64,000 nucleotides of DNA, from the NCBI GenBank assembly GCA_963764235.1, contig CAVXRO010000014.1:744001-808000 (forward strand). Reading direction: 5' to 3'. The notes below the pieces were generated by a model. It made no database searches and was not told where the DNA came from. It was given only the letters and a program-made list of their open reading frames with translations. The DNA is from DATFVA01 sp963764235 (GTDB taxonomy: Bacteria; Bacteroidota; Ignavibacteria; Ignavibacteriales; Ignavibacteriaceae). The translations under genes were made by a program, and so were the position numbers. Positions 18,366 to 27,029 of this stretch are shown here, in pieces (within the stretch, counting starts at the first letter, position 1; the number at the start of each line of letters is the position of its first letter).

Positions 18366-19526
18366 TTAAATTCCCCTTGGCAATCCATGACCGCTTTCGG
18401 GAACACCTCCCCAACCGATTAACACACTGAACCTTAATGTATTTGAAAGAGGATGATTCTCTCCGCCTTTGAAAACATCGGTGGTAATATAACTGAAATC
18501 GAATCCGTAGATATCATATCTGATACCTGCACCGAAAGTCAGAAATTTCCTGTTGCCGTATGAAGGATCTTCATAGAAGTAACCGGTTCTTAGGGCAAAT
18601 AGGAAGTCGCCGGGCTCACCGTACCAGTATTCAAATCCCATCGAGGTAACAATATCCCTCAGCTCTTCTTTAAAGGGTTTATCCCCCCAGGCAGTAAAGA
18701 TTGCCTGGTAAAATTCTTTGGAAGCGCCGGTACTGTCCCTGCTCACTAGAAGTTTACTGAAATCGAGTGTATAGGTTAAAGAGTTAAATTCATCTTCAAA
18801 AATTCTGTATGCAAAACCTAAACGGAAGTTAGTAGGTATAGGATCTGCCTGTGCCTGGTCTATATAATAGATCTTGGGACCAAGGTTACTAAGGTTCGCA
18901 CCGACACTGAATTTATTGCCGATATCTTCGTCAATTAAAGGAAGAACCAGTTTTTCAGGTCTCCACATCGCCGCAACATCGAAACTGACCGAGGTAGCCA
19001 CACCTTTACCCTGCTCGTCACCTGCGCCTTTGTCGGCAAGACGGCTATGGATGATCCTGAAGTTAAATCCAAGACCCCAGTCGGATGACAGCTTGGTAGC
19101 GTATCCGAGTGTAAGAGCCGCATCAAATGATCTGAAAGTTCCGAGCGGATCAGGTGACTGCTCACCGGTACGCACGAACTCTCCAAAGTTCATATAAGTT
19201 ATACTGGCGGATACCGTTCCGCTAAGATCTTCCATATACTCCCTGTATGTCAGGTAATCATAGAAGAGATCAAGATTGAATTGAGGCAGCCAGTTACTGT
19301 GAGTTATACTCAACTCAGTTCCCGTCTGAAAGGCGAGACCAGCCGGATTCCAGAAAATGGCCGCAGAATTATCTGCCAGACCCGCGCCGGATTCACCCAG
19401 ACCGCCGGCCCTGGAATCAGGTGCTAACAGCAGAAATGGAACAGCGGCTTCACCTTGTGCATGCGTAACTTGCTGCATTCCCATAAACATAACGCTGACC
19501 ATCAGTAGCCTGAATATGGTTTTCAT
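18366..19526 (-). CDS. porV: Type IX secretion outer-membrane protein PorV
   Basis: A 386-residue outer-membrane barrel of the PorV/LptO (FadL-like) family. It has a signal peptide (1-23) and the family signature APDSRAGGLGESGAG ... AAIFWNPAGLA near the N-terminus. PorV shuttles folded CTD cargo from the translocon to the PorU sortase. A strong Shine-Dalgarno sequence (GGAGG) precedes the ATG. It lies directly downstream of porU and 6 bases upstream of a CTD-bearing protein; this porU-porV pairing is conserved in T9SS bacteria. Confidence 0.93.
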   Translation of the reverse strand: MKTIFRLLMVSVMFMGMQQVTHAQGEAAVPFLLLAPDSRAGGLGESGAGLADNSAAIFWNPAGLAFQTGTELSITHSNWLPQFNLDLFYDYLTYREYMEDLSGTVSASITYMNFGEFVRTGEQSPDPLGTFRSFDAALTLGYATKLSSDWGLGFNFRIIHSRLADKGAGDEQGKGVATSVSFDVAAMWRPEKLVLPLIDEDIGNKFSVGANLSNLGPKIYYIDQAQADPIPTNFRLGFAYRIFEDEFNSLTYTLDFSKLLVSRDSTGASKEFYQAIFTAWGDKPFKEELRDIVTSMGFEYWYGEPGDFLFALRTGYFYEDPSYGNRKFLTFGAGIRYDIYGFDFSYITTDVFKGGENHPLSNTLRFSVLIGWGGVPESGHGLPRGI

Positions 19527-19634
19527 TTTATATTACCTCCGATAAATAATGATCTTATTATTCTTATTATCATTTATAAAAAATATAAAAAATAAAGTTA
19601 ATTATTTAGCCTGTATAAGTCCAAAATTAATTCC

Positions 19635-22600
19635 CTAACGTATCACGGCCAGTTTACCTAAAACGCTTTTTGTGAAATTCCCGTCAAGGTTCTTTACAAT
19701 GATTTTGTACAAGTATGTACCGTTCGCTATTATATTTCCGTCCTGATCACGGCCATCCCAGGGGATTCTTACAAATTTGTCTGTAGTATGGAAATTTTCA
19801 ATTTCGCGGATGAGTCTGCCTGCCACGGTATAGATTTTTACCCTTACTTCAGCATCACTTACCTGGTTCCTCTGGAACGTAAAAGTAGTGTGTCCTGAAA
19901 AAGGATTGGGATAATTATAAACATCCCTGATTTCAAGATCATCATCGCTGACTACCGAGAAATATACTGTCTGGGTGCTGAAATTGTTGAAAACATCCCA
20001 TGCTTTAACCTTAAGGGAATAGTCCCCCTGGTCGAGATCAGTAAACTTATAATTTACCTTTCCTGATTTACCTCCGGCATCAAGATCTCCTGTGAAATAC
20101 CGGCTGAAATCAATAGGATTATCTTCCTTGTTATTCAGAATACCTGCGAGCTGATGTCCTATACCCGTTCCGGTTGTGTTCAGGCCTGTCTCATCCGAAA
20201 ACTTTATTACAAGATTAGAGTTAGGATTAATTAAATTCGAATTAAGGGCAGAAGAATTGTCAAAGAAAATATCTATATCAGGACCTTTACCGTCGTTTAC
20301 GGTAGTAGTATCAGTTCCTCCTACAATAATTTTATTTGTAAAGCCCAACCCGTCTTCTGACTGATCATAAAAATAATACACAATTTTTCCATTCTGATCC
20401 TGATATGAAATATCTTTGGGAACTACAAAATCAGCATCAAACCTTCCGCTATTCACAGAAACACGACCTTTAAAGATTATTCCCCCCTGTCGAGTGATCT
20501 GGTAGTTATTCAGGTTATGCAGAGTTTCGGTTCTTTTAGAATCAAAAACTTCCAGAGTACCTTCACCATTAAAATCATTCCACAGAGTTGAATCGGGATG
20601 TAAAATCCTTCCGGAGATCCTGGTATGACTTAATGCTTTTATCTGTAAGCCTTCTGTTACCACCTGGCCGTTTACCGAATCTATAACCGCATCGTAACCT
20701 GGGTTTAGGAGCCTGACGGTCGGATCACCAAAGATGAAGAATTTCCGGGCATTACTATCTGTCAGGGTAGGATCCTGTTTTGTTAAATACATAGCCTGAC
20801 CTACTGGAATACCTCTTGCGGAATCACTGCCGCTCTGCATCAGCTCTGTAAAATACTTGTTCATCAAAGCCACATTATTAATCTGAAAAACCGGCCTGGT
20901 TGAAGACATTGAGGCGATTGCGCCCCCGTCGCTTTTCAGGACAAGCTCTTCGGCTCCGCTTATGAAAGCAGGGTCATCAAAATAGCCGAAATCGCAGGTT
21001 GCAGCCGACAGAAAAAAGTATTTATCATTGTGAAGCTGCGGAATCGAGACTCCCTGCTCAAAGATATATTCATCAGCCCATACATACGGGGCACCATGAC
21101 CCACATAACTTACGATCAGAGCGCCTTCGTTCATCGCATTAAGAATTGCTTTATTCCCTGCAGGCATTCTCTTCCCCCCGCCAGTCAGAACAATAGGAAA
21201 ACCAGCCATATACAGTTTATTAAAGTTATAGGATTGGGGAATAATCTGGTTAGCGAGAACTTCAGAAGAGGAAGTGAAATCATTTCCCTGGTACGACGCA
21301 CCCTGGTACCCGTCATCCGCAACCAGGGTTATTAAATTTCTCCATAAACCTTTATCACTGCCTGTCTCATAATAAATGATCTTTTCAATTGCAGCATTAG
21401 CAGATTCCAGGGTTTTACATGTAATCCTGCCTGTGGCAATATCGACTTTCTGGTCTGTATCAAGATTTACAAAATAATCATCTGTTGTATAGCTGTAAAT
21501 TTCCTGTAATGATTCCGGCGTCTCATAAGGCGGAAGGAAATTAGTGTGGAACCCAAGGATATCCTTATAATCATAATTCCCACTGCCGAGGAAAAGGATA
21601 TACTCAGGGGCTGTCTGCCAGTTATCAAATGCATATTTGATAAAGTCTCTTATGCCTGTTATATCGGGCAGTCCGCCAGCAAACTCATTAAAGACATGAT
21701 CAATATCCACAACAATTGTGGAAAGTTTGTTGGCCGCCTGGTTTTCCCTGTAATTTTTCAGCCGGTCAGCAGCCTCCATAAAATTCTTATGTGTAATTAT
21801 GATAAACCTCGCTCCGTCGGCAATTCCATGTATGTTTGAATTTTCACCCTCCTGGGGATTGACAGGGATTTTATACTGATCATTGGTTACAGCTATGTAT
21901 TTTGAAACATTACCCTGCTGTTCATTCGACTGAAACCGGTACTCTCCGCCGCTGATCGAAGCATTTGTTATCTGCTTCAGCCCGGAATAATCTGAAACAT
22001 CAAATACTTTAATGTTACTGTTAGTAAATCCTGTCAGGTGGTATTCGATTACCGAGGTTGTATCCTTTGAAAAGAAAAGGAGAAAATCATTAAAGGCTTT
22101 TAATTCTTTCTGGTATAATATTTCATAGTAATCAAGATAGCCTTTTGCTGAAGAGGAATTAGGAGTATAATTAAAATGAAGGTTACTCCTGTTATCTGTC
22201 AGGCTGCCATTATAATAAACTGTAGTAGTGAATTGTCTGCCATCGACATATTCACTGACTGCTGTGGGCATGTTGAGATGCCAGATCCTGGTATTATTTT
22301 CAAAAACATCGATAGCAGTCGGGTTCTGCGAGGCAGACACAAAACTCAAATGGTATTCTACAGGGACACTACTAATCCTGCCGTCAAGCTTATTAGTGTA
22401 AGAGTGGGTAAGAACCACATTATTAAATTCATCACCGAGAAACTCACGACCCGAATTAAGAATATTTATTTTATCATCTTCCCTGCTGATAAAAGCCCTG
22501 GTTGAATTCTGTTCATAAGCGCTTACCTGGCCAAGACTCGCTTTATCCGCTGACCTTCTACCAGCCGCCCCACCCGATGTTATCCAGTAATAATTGTGAT

Positions 22601-23606
22601 CAGTATAAATATTAAATATCCTGTTGAATGTATTCGCAGTTGTATCATAATTCCAGAAGTTATTTCCTCTTCCGTAAAAGAGAATATAATCACCCTGGTC
22701 AAACCTACCGTCACTTTCACCAACCACTATTATGGCATTCTCAACCAGGTCACTGGGTCTTTCAAAAGTGGGATTTTCGGGAAGCGGTTTGCCTCCGTTA
22801 TTGTATATCTTAATAGTACGCGGATCAACTGCAGCCGCATCAATACCGTAAGATGAAAGCATTGAGTAATCTATTTTGTAAATTCCCTCTTCAGGGGCTT
22901 CAAATTTCACCCATTGGCCGTTTGCCAGCACACTATTATAAACCGTCTTCTTAAGCGACTCCACTCTTCTTTCGTGAACCCAGTATTTCGCAGCATCAAA
23001 ATTGATTATTGCTCCGGCCGCAAAATCATCTGCGGGTTTTGAAGAGAGTCTCTGTCTGCTGCTGAAATTTATCCTGAACCTGATTGTTTTAAAAAGTGTG
23101 ATTGACTGTCCCAGCGGCTCAAACTTAACCGGATTAATCTGAATAGTCTGGACTGGGAGGTTCCTGATTAGCCCGAATTCTCCGAAGCTGACCAAATCAG
23201 AGGGAGCTTTATAATTATAATATTCAGGACTCATTTCGTATTCAGGTACAGGCGATACGCCGTTTTTAACGAAATTCGGAACCGGAATGATAAGTCCTCT
23301 CATCTTTACTGAAGTCGATCCTAAGATCTCAATGGTATTTCCGAACTCGGAAGGTACTCCAATGTTTAAAGAACTGACCGGTACGGCAGGCATTCCCTGG
23401 TTTTCCTGTTCCGGGACAGCTCCCTTCACAAGATCAACTTTCAGAAAATTTCTCTCGCCGAGTTTGACAACGGACGTATCCTGGTATAAAGGTGAATATT
23501 CTATGATAATGGAATTTCTGTCTGAAGAGATGATTCTTACTTCCGACTGGGCGAATATAGAAGCAGTGAAAAGAGATAGTATTATTAAGGAGAATTTGCC
23601 TATCAT
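19635..23606 (-). CDS. porU: Type IX secretion sortase PorU (C25-type cysteine peptidase)
   Basis: A 1323-residue protein with a signal peptide (1-19), a long N-terminal prodomain-like region, a gingipain-like C25 peptidase domain (about 600-940) and its own C-terminal T9SS domain (YNYPNPFSGHTTFTF ... GTYLYKIIVKN). The catalytic pair is visible: His837 in YVGHGAPY and Cys871 in AATCDFGY. PorU cleaves sorting tails off cargo and attaches the cargo to A-LPS at the cell surface. It heads the run porU-porV-M6-like. The length and architecture fit PorU rather than a soluble gingipain. Confidence 0.93.
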   Translation of the reverse strand: MIGKFSLIILSLFTASIFAQSEVRIISSDRNSIIIEYSPLYQDTSVVKLGERNFLKVDLVKGAVPEQENQGMPAVPVSSLNIGVPSEFGNTIEILGSTSVKMRGLIIPVPNFVKNGVSPVPEYEMSPEYYNYKAPSDLVSFGEFGLIRNLPVQTIQINPVKFEPLGQSITLFKTIRFRINFSSRQRLSSKPADDFAAGAIINFDAAKYWVHERRVESLKKTVYNSVLANGQWVKFEAPEEGIYKIDYSMLSSYGIDAAAVDPRTIKIYNNGGKPLPENPTFERPSDLVENAIIVVGESDGRFDQGDYILFYGRGNNFWNYDTTANTFNRIFNIYTDHNYYWITSGGAAGRRSADKASLGQVSAYEQNSTRAFISREDDKINILNSGREFLGDEFNNVVLTHSYTNKLDGRISSVPVEYHLSFVSASQNPTAIDVFENNTRIWHLNMPTAVSEYVDGRQFTTTVYYNGSLTDNRSNLHFNYTPNSSSAKGYLDYYEILYQKELKAFNDFLLFFSKDTTSVIEYHLTGFTNSNIKVFDVSDYSGLKQITNASISGGEYRFQSNEQQGNVSKYIAVTNDQYKIPVNPQEGENSNIHGIADGARFIIITHKNFMEAADRLKNYRENQAANKLSTIVVDIDHVFNEFAGGLPDITGIRDFIKYAFDNWQTAPEYILFLGSGNYDYKDILGFHTNFLPPYETPESLQEIYSYTTDDYFVNLDTDQKVDIATGRITCKTLESANAAIEKIIYYETGSDKGLWRNLITLVADDGYQGASYQGNDFTSSSEVLANQIIPQSYNFNKLYMAGFPIVLTGGGKRMPAGNKAILNAMNEGALIVSYVGHGAPYVWADEYIFEQGVSIPQLHNDKYFFLSAATCDFGYFDDPAFISGAEELVLKSDGGAIASMSSTRPVFQINNVALMNKYFTELMQSGSDSARGIPVGQAMYLTKQDPTLTDSNARKFFIFGDPTVRLLNPGYDAVIDSVNGQVVTEGLQIKALSHTRISGRILHPDSTLWNDFNGEGTLEVFDSKRTETLHNLNNYQITRQGGIIFKGRVSVNSGRFDADFVVPKDISYQDQNGKIVYYFYDQSEDGLGFTNKIIVGGTDTTTVNDGKGPDIDIFFDNSSALNSNLINPNSNLVIKFSDETGLNTTGTGIGHQLAGILNNKEDNPIDFSRYFTGDLDAGGKSGKVNYKFTDLDQGDYSLKVKAWDVFNNFSTQTVYFSVVSDDDLEIRDVYNYPNPFSGHTTFTFQRNQVSDAEVRVKIYTVAGRLIREIENFHTTDKFVRIPWDGRDQDGNIIANGTYLYKIIVKNLDGNFTKSVLGKLAVIR

Positions 23607-23727
23607 TAAATTTATCTAATCAACCGGTTTGTTAAAAGCTTCCCACTTCAGATAACTAATTTTACGAGAGCCAGTTTGTTAAGTACAGTAGCAAATTCGC
23701 TTAATAAATTCTCCTAATAATTTGTCC

Positions 23728-23754
23728 CAATTTAGGCCTATTTAGCCTAAATTG
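23728..23754. promoter_or_regulatory. 10-bp perfect inverted repeat between peroxiredoxin and porU
   Basis: CAATTTAGGC and GCCTAAATTG form a perfect 10-bp stem with a 7-base loop. It lies 10 bases past the peroxiredoxin stop (23764) and about 120 bases before the porU ATG. It lacks a good T tract on the minus strand, so it could be a weak terminator for the upstream unit or an operator for porU. Confidence 0.5.
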
Positions 23755-23763
23755 TCAAGTCAA

Positions 23764-24210
23764 TTAAATAATTTGTTTCATGCGCAGATCTTCAAGTATC
23801 CTTTGAGTGCTATCGTACCTGAAAAAGGGGATTTTCCTCTCATAAACTACTTCCCGGGAAGGACTTATGAGAACCAGTTTCCGCCTATTAATAGACAGAA
23901 AATTAAGAGCATTAAAGCTGCGGCTTACCTTTTTTCCGGGATCCGAGAGCATTGGAAACTGAATATTCATATTTCCGCAAAAGGACTTATGAGAACCAGT
24001 TGATTCTATATTTATACCGACCGGCCTTATACCGGCCTTTTCAAGAAGTTCTATATTTTTCTGGTAGTTATCCAGCTGGGCTGAACATACACGTGAGTTA
24101 TCTTTAGGATAAAAGACAAGAAGGACATAATGATCAAGATTTTTATATAATTCGAAATCTTCTCCCCGCTGATTTTTGAGGATGAAGTTTTCTGCTTTTT
24201 TAACCGGCAT
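23764..24210 (-). CDS. Bcp/AhpC-type peroxiredoxin (divergent)
   Basis: A 148-residue thioredoxin-fold protein. The peroxidatic region reads FYPKDNSRVCSAQLDNY, matching the Bcp pattern YPKDNTxGCTxE with the usual Thr replaced by Ser. A second Cys lies in SFCGNM. It is distant from the two other peroxiredoxins of this window and lacks the common Trp/Arg contacts, so peroxide activity is likely but not certain. Its ATG follows directly on the TAA of the HD gene (TAAATG), so the two are coupled. Confidence 0.8.
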   Translation of the reverse strand: MPVKKAENFILKNQRGEDFELYKNLDHYVLLVFYPKDNSRVCSAQLDNYQKNIELLEKAGIRPVGINIESTGSHKSFCGNMNIQFPMLSDPGKKVSRSFNALNFLSINRRKLVLISPSREVVYERKIPFFRYDSTQRILEDLRMKQII

Positions 24211-24777
24211 TTACAGGCCTAAAAGTTCCTTGTTCTTTTTCATAGCTTCAATACAGAATGCGATATGCTCATCAAGCGGCACACCGAGTTCTTCTGCTCC
24301 TTTAACAATATCTTCGCGGCTGACGTTCCTTGCAAAAGCCTTATCTTTCATTTTCTTTTTAACCGATTTAACTTCTACCTCATCAATCGTTTTATTCGGT
24401 CTCACATAAGTTACTGCTGTAATGAATCCGGCCAGCTCATCACAAGCATAGAGTGTTTTTGCAAGCCTTGATTCACGCTGAACTCCCGTATAATCAGCAT
24501 GAGATAAAATAGCATTCCTGAATTCGTCATCAAATCCTTTTTCTTTCAGGATCTCCGACCCTTTGTATGGATGTTCTTCAGCGGTCGGGTATTTTTCATA
24601 ATCAAAATCGTGAAGCAGAGCTACGTTGCTCCAATACTCTGCATCTTCATTAAATTTTTCAGCATAGGCTTTTACGCAAGTCTCTACAGCATAAGCATGT
24701 TTAAGGAGACTATCGTTCTGTGTGTATTCTTTCAGCAGGTTATTACAGTATTCCCTGTCCCTCATTATATCTGACAT
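24211..24777 (-). CDS. HD-domain metal-dependent hydrolase
   Basis: A 188-residue protein with HD-domain ligands in order: LLKHAYAVE, ALLHDFDYEKYP (His-Asp pair), EEHPYKGSE and ILSHADYTG. Single-domain HD proteins of this size are phosphohydrolases of uncertain substrate (nucleotides or phosphoesters). It lies between nth (13-base gap) and the peroxiredoxin (no gap) on the same strand. I cannot name the substrate. Confidence 0.85.
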   Translation of the reverse strand: MSDIMRDREYCNNLLKEYTQNDSLLKHAYAVETCVKAYAEKFNEDAEYWSNVALLHDFDYEKYPTAEEHPYKGSEILKEKGFDDEFRNAILSHADYTGVQRESRLAKTLYACDELAGFITAVTYVRPNKTIDEVEVKSVKKKMKDKAFARNVSREDIVKGAEELGVPLDEHIAFCIEAMKKNKELLGL

Positions 24778-24790
24778 TTTTTCCTCCTAA

Positions 24791-25438
24791 TTATTCATTT
24801 GCAGGATTGAAAGACGGGCAGAGATTTCCTACAGCACATTGAAGGCATTTGGGTCTGCGTGCAATACAGATATTCCTTCCGTGTGCCGCCAGCAAATGCG
24901 AGGCTTTAACCCAATCTTTTTCCGGCAGAAGTTCTTTTAGTCTGAATTCAATTTTTTCGGTATCCGGCGAGTTGATAAATCCCAGCAGATTCGACAACCG
25001 CTTCACATGCGTATCAACTGCAACCGCAGGTATCCCGAATGCGTTCCCTGCAACAACCGATGCTGTCTTTCTCCCGACGCCGGGCAGCTTATTAAGTGCT
25101 TCGAAATCAGCAGGAACCTTACCCTTGTGTTCATCAACAAGAGCCTGGCAGCACTGTTTAATACTTTTTGCTTTCTGTCTGTAGAATCCCGTTGAATAAA
25201 TATCCTTTTCAAGCTCTTCGTTCTTAACATTTATAAAATCCTGCGGCTTTTTATATTTCCTGAACAATGTTTTAGTAACAATATTAACCCTTTCATCTGT
25301 ACATTGAGCCGAAAGGATAGTTGAGATCAGCAGCTGAAAAGGTGTAGAAAAATTAAGTGCGGATTTCACATCCGGATATTCCTTTTTAAGGATAGATAAA
25401 ATTTCGACTGCACGGTCTTTTTCCGATTTACCCTTCAT
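24791..25438 (-). CDS. nth: Endonuclease III (DNA glycosylase/AP lyase)
   Basis: A 215-residue enzyme of normal length that removes oxidised pyrimidines in base excision repair. The helix-hairpin-helix LPGVGRKTASVV contains the catalytic Lys, and VDTHVKRL holds the catalytic Asp. The C-terminal Fe-S loop is C-x6-C-x2-C-x5-C (CIARRPKCLQCAVGNLC). Its start overlaps the ferredoxin gene by 11 bases, which suggests coupled expression. Confidence 0.95.
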   Translation of the reverse strand: MKGKSEKDRAVEILSILKKEYPDVKSALNFSTPFQLLISTILSAQCTDERVNIVTKTLFRKYKKPQDFINVKNEELEKDIYSTGFYRQKAKSIKQCCQALVDEHKGKVPADFEALNKLPGVGRKTASVVAGNAFGIPAVAVDTHVKRLSNLLGFINSPDTEKIEFRLKELLPEKDWVKASHLLAAHGRNICIARRPKCLQCAVGNLCPSFNPANE

Positions 25439-25772
25439 TTTTGTCCTGGTTGAATTTTGGATGTTTGTTTAGTAGTCTTTCCACCGGTTTATTATTTATA
25501 ATATGACTCTGAATGATTTCCTCAACGTCATCAATTGTAACATGGCAGTACCAGATCTGTTCCGGATAAACGACGATACTGGGACCGAATTCACAGGAAT
25601 CAAGACATCCGGAGGAATTAACACGGACTTTCGGCTTGAGTCCCAGCTGTTTTACCCTCTCCTTCATTTTCGTCCTTATCTCAATACTCCCTTTATCCGA
25701 ACAGCAACCGCGCGGATCATCGGGAGGTCTTTTATTTTCACACACAAAAATATGTTTTTCGTATCGCTTCAT
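25428..25772 (-). CDS. Thioredoxin-like [2Fe-2S] ferredoxin
   Basis: A 114-residue protein with the thioredoxin-like ferredoxin pattern: HIFVCENKRPPDDPRGCC near the N-terminus and VNSSGCLDSCEFGP later, giving the four Cys ligands expected for a [2Fe-2S] cluster. It resembles the small electron carriers related to the NuoE/HoxE fold. It overlaps nth by 11 bases and heads the run ferredoxin-nth-HD-peroxiredoxin; a link to cluster or redox supply for Nth is possible but not shown. Confidence 0.88.
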   Translation of the reverse strand: MKRYEKHIFVCENKRPPDDPRGCCSDKGSIEIRTKMKERVKQLGLKPKVRVNSSGCLDSCEFGPSIVVYPEQIWYCHVTIDDVEEIIQSHIINNKPVERLLNKHPKFNQDKNEG

Positions 25773-25782
25773 AAAAAAGAAT

Positions 25783-25852
25783 TAACAATGGACAATGAAT
25801 AATTAACAATGAACAATTAAAAATGAACAATGAACAATTTACAATTAAAAAA
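25783..25852. repeat. AT-rich AACAAT/GAACAAT repeat array, left of tRNA-Glu
   Basis: The stretch contains several imperfect copies of an 'AACAATGAACAAT' word in direct order. A second array of the same word lies on the other side of tRNA-Glu (26011-26072). It is intergenic and has no coding potential. Confidence 0.7.
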
Positions 25853-25927
25853 CATACTAATAATTATATAAACGTGATATTCAAATAGCAGGGGTAACCG
25901 GCAGGATTTTATTGAGGAAAAACTCAG

Positions 25928-26001
25928 TAGCGCGTACGGGATTCGAACCCGTGATCTCCGCCTTGAGAGGGCGGCGTCCTAAGCCACTAGACGAACGCGC
26001 C
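25928..26001 (-). tRNA. tRNA-Glu (CTC anticodon)
   Basis: The reverse complement folds as a full cloverleaf. The acceptor arm is GGCGCGT/ACGCGCT (one G-T pair), the anticodon arm CCGCC-CTCTCAA-GGCGG gives anticodon CTC, and the T arm is CGGGTTCGAATCCCG. CCA is not encoded. It probably shares a transcript with tRNA-Gln upstream on the same strand. Confidence 0.92.
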
Positions 26002-26010
26002 TGTATCAAA

Positions 26011-26072
26011 AGAATTTACAATGAACAATGGTCAATGTACAATGAATAATTATAAATTGTACATTGTTAATT
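26011..26072. repeat. AT-rich repeat array with hairpin, right of tRNA-Glu
   Basis: Copies of the AACAAT/CAATGTACAAT word, matching those left of tRNA-Glu. An 11-bp perfect inverted repeat, CAATGTACAAT (26033-26043) and ATTGTACATTG (26056-26066), could form a hairpin with a 12-base loop. Confidence 0.65.
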
Positions 26073-26078
26073 GACTTA

Positions 26079-26249
26079 GTTGCCTCGCCAGGGCTTCCCG
26101 CTTCACTCCGTTCAGCGGGATAAACTTCTTGCCCTGTCGAGCGAATTGAGAACAAGTTGCCTCGCCAGGGCTTCCCGCTTCACTCCGTTCAGCGGGATAA
26201 ACTTCTCGCCCTGTCGAGCGAATTGAGAACAAGTTGCCTCGCCAGGGCT
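26079..26249 (-). repeat. 77-bp tandem repeat built from the tRNA-Gln 3' end
   Basis: Two complete 77-bp units (26079-26155 and 26156-26232) differ at one base. Each begins with the same 17 bases (GTTGCCTCGCCAGGGCT) that make up the 3' end of tRNA-Gln (26233-26249). The rest of each unit holds an inverted repeat TCCCGCT/AGCGGGA and an outer CAGGGC/GCCCTG pair, so each unit can fold into a nested hairpin. It looks like repeated duplication of the tRNA tail with flanking sequence, or integration scars. Confidence 0.85.
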
Positions 26250-26306
26250 CGAACCTGGACTCTTCTGATCCAGAGTCAGACGTGTTGCCAGTTACACCAC
26301 GAGGCA
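26234..26306 (-). tRNA. tRNA-Gln (CTG anticodon)
   Basis: On the minus strand the acceptor arm TGCCTCG/CGAGGCA, the anticodon arm TCTGA-CTCTGGA-TCAGA (anticodon CTG) and the T arm CCAGGTTCGAGCCCTGG are all present. Discriminator A; CCA is not encoded. Two partial copies of its 3' end follow downstream. Confidence 0.92.
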
Positions 26307-26405
26307 ATCTAATTATTTTTAAGTTTTCAAACATACAGAAAGCCGACTTTTTAAACAAGTACAATTTTTAGAATTCCACAAAAAAAACTAGACATTTTAT
26401 TATTT

Positions 26406-26429
26406 AAAAGGCCGGTTACTTGCCTTTTT
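26406..26429. terminator. Possible bidirectional terminator hairpin
   Basis: AAAAGGC and GCCTTTT form a 7-bp stem with a 9-base loop, followed by T5 on the plus strand. On the minus strand it lies downstream of susD and the decayed gene, and so might end that transcript before the tRNAs. Confidence 0.4.
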
Positions 26430-26557
26430 CTATTATACTGCCAGTTTTTTTTAATTCTTTGATATATTTTCCTCTTTAAATAGTATGGAAGCTTTTTATT
26501 TATGAGAGCTTACAGTTCTATCATATTTTCTTCCGGTTTTAAAGTGGTAGATACCGA

Positions 26558-26683
26558 ATGAATAGGCTATCATCGGAAATGAAATACAACGGAACAATAG
26601 TTTTTCTGCCGGATTATTTAGGTGGAACGTACAAAGTATCTGCAGTTGGCGGAAAACCTGAGCTTCTTATCCCATTAGATTAA
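26558..26683 (+). pseudogene. Remnant of a PD40/TolB-type propeller segment
   Basis: A 41-codon frame translates to a single propeller blade: NGTIVFLPDYLGGTYKVSAV then GGKPELLIPLD. This matches the blade pattern GTIVFxPxxxGGLYxVxxxGGxPExLTxLD seen in PD40-plus-TPR proteins. It stands alone, stops at 26683, and is followed 90 bases later by a TPR-like C-terminal remnant, so both look like parts of one decayed gene. Confidence 0.6.
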
Positions 26684-26772
26684 GATAAAAAATGTGAGAA
26701 TTAACATGGATTGTTATTGCACCGAAATTATCCACTTCAATATTTTTTATTCCAAAAAAATATTATCATTTA

Positions 26773-26967
26773 ATGTTGCTGGCACAAATATATTCTTTAT
26801 TGGGCGATGCCATTCAAGCTGTTCCGCTTCTTAAAGAAGTATTTAATGCCAGAGGCACCGGACGTGCTATAACAGGCTTCATTCTAAAAAATGATCCAGC
26901 GTTAAATCGAATACGCTCAAATCCGGAGTTTCAGGATTTAGTAAGTAAGTATTCGAAAGATTATTAG
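26773..26967 (+). pseudogene. Remnant of the C-terminus of a TPR protein
   Basis: A 64-residue frame ends in ILKNDPALNRIRSNPEFQDL, the typical last residues of long TPR proteins of the kinase/cyclase type (pattern LDPxWxxLRxDPRFQxL). Length and isolation show that it is a fragment. With the propeller blade at 26558-26683 it suggests one deleted PD40-TPR regulator. A small functional peptide cannot be excluded but is unlikely. Confidence 0.6.
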
Positions 26968-27029
26968 TGATAAGATCATTAGTCAATTTTTAACCAATTG
27001 ACTATTTATCAACCGGTATTTAATGAAGA

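Noticed and set aside
26079..26249. CRISPR array at the 77-bp repeats
   Set aside because: Only two long units without variable spacers, sharing the tRNA-Gln end; no cas genes.
26050..26364. 104-residue minus-strand frame over the tRNA-Gln repeats
   Set aside because: It translates the tRNA gene and the 77-bp repeats; the repetitive protein is a by-product of the DNA repeat.
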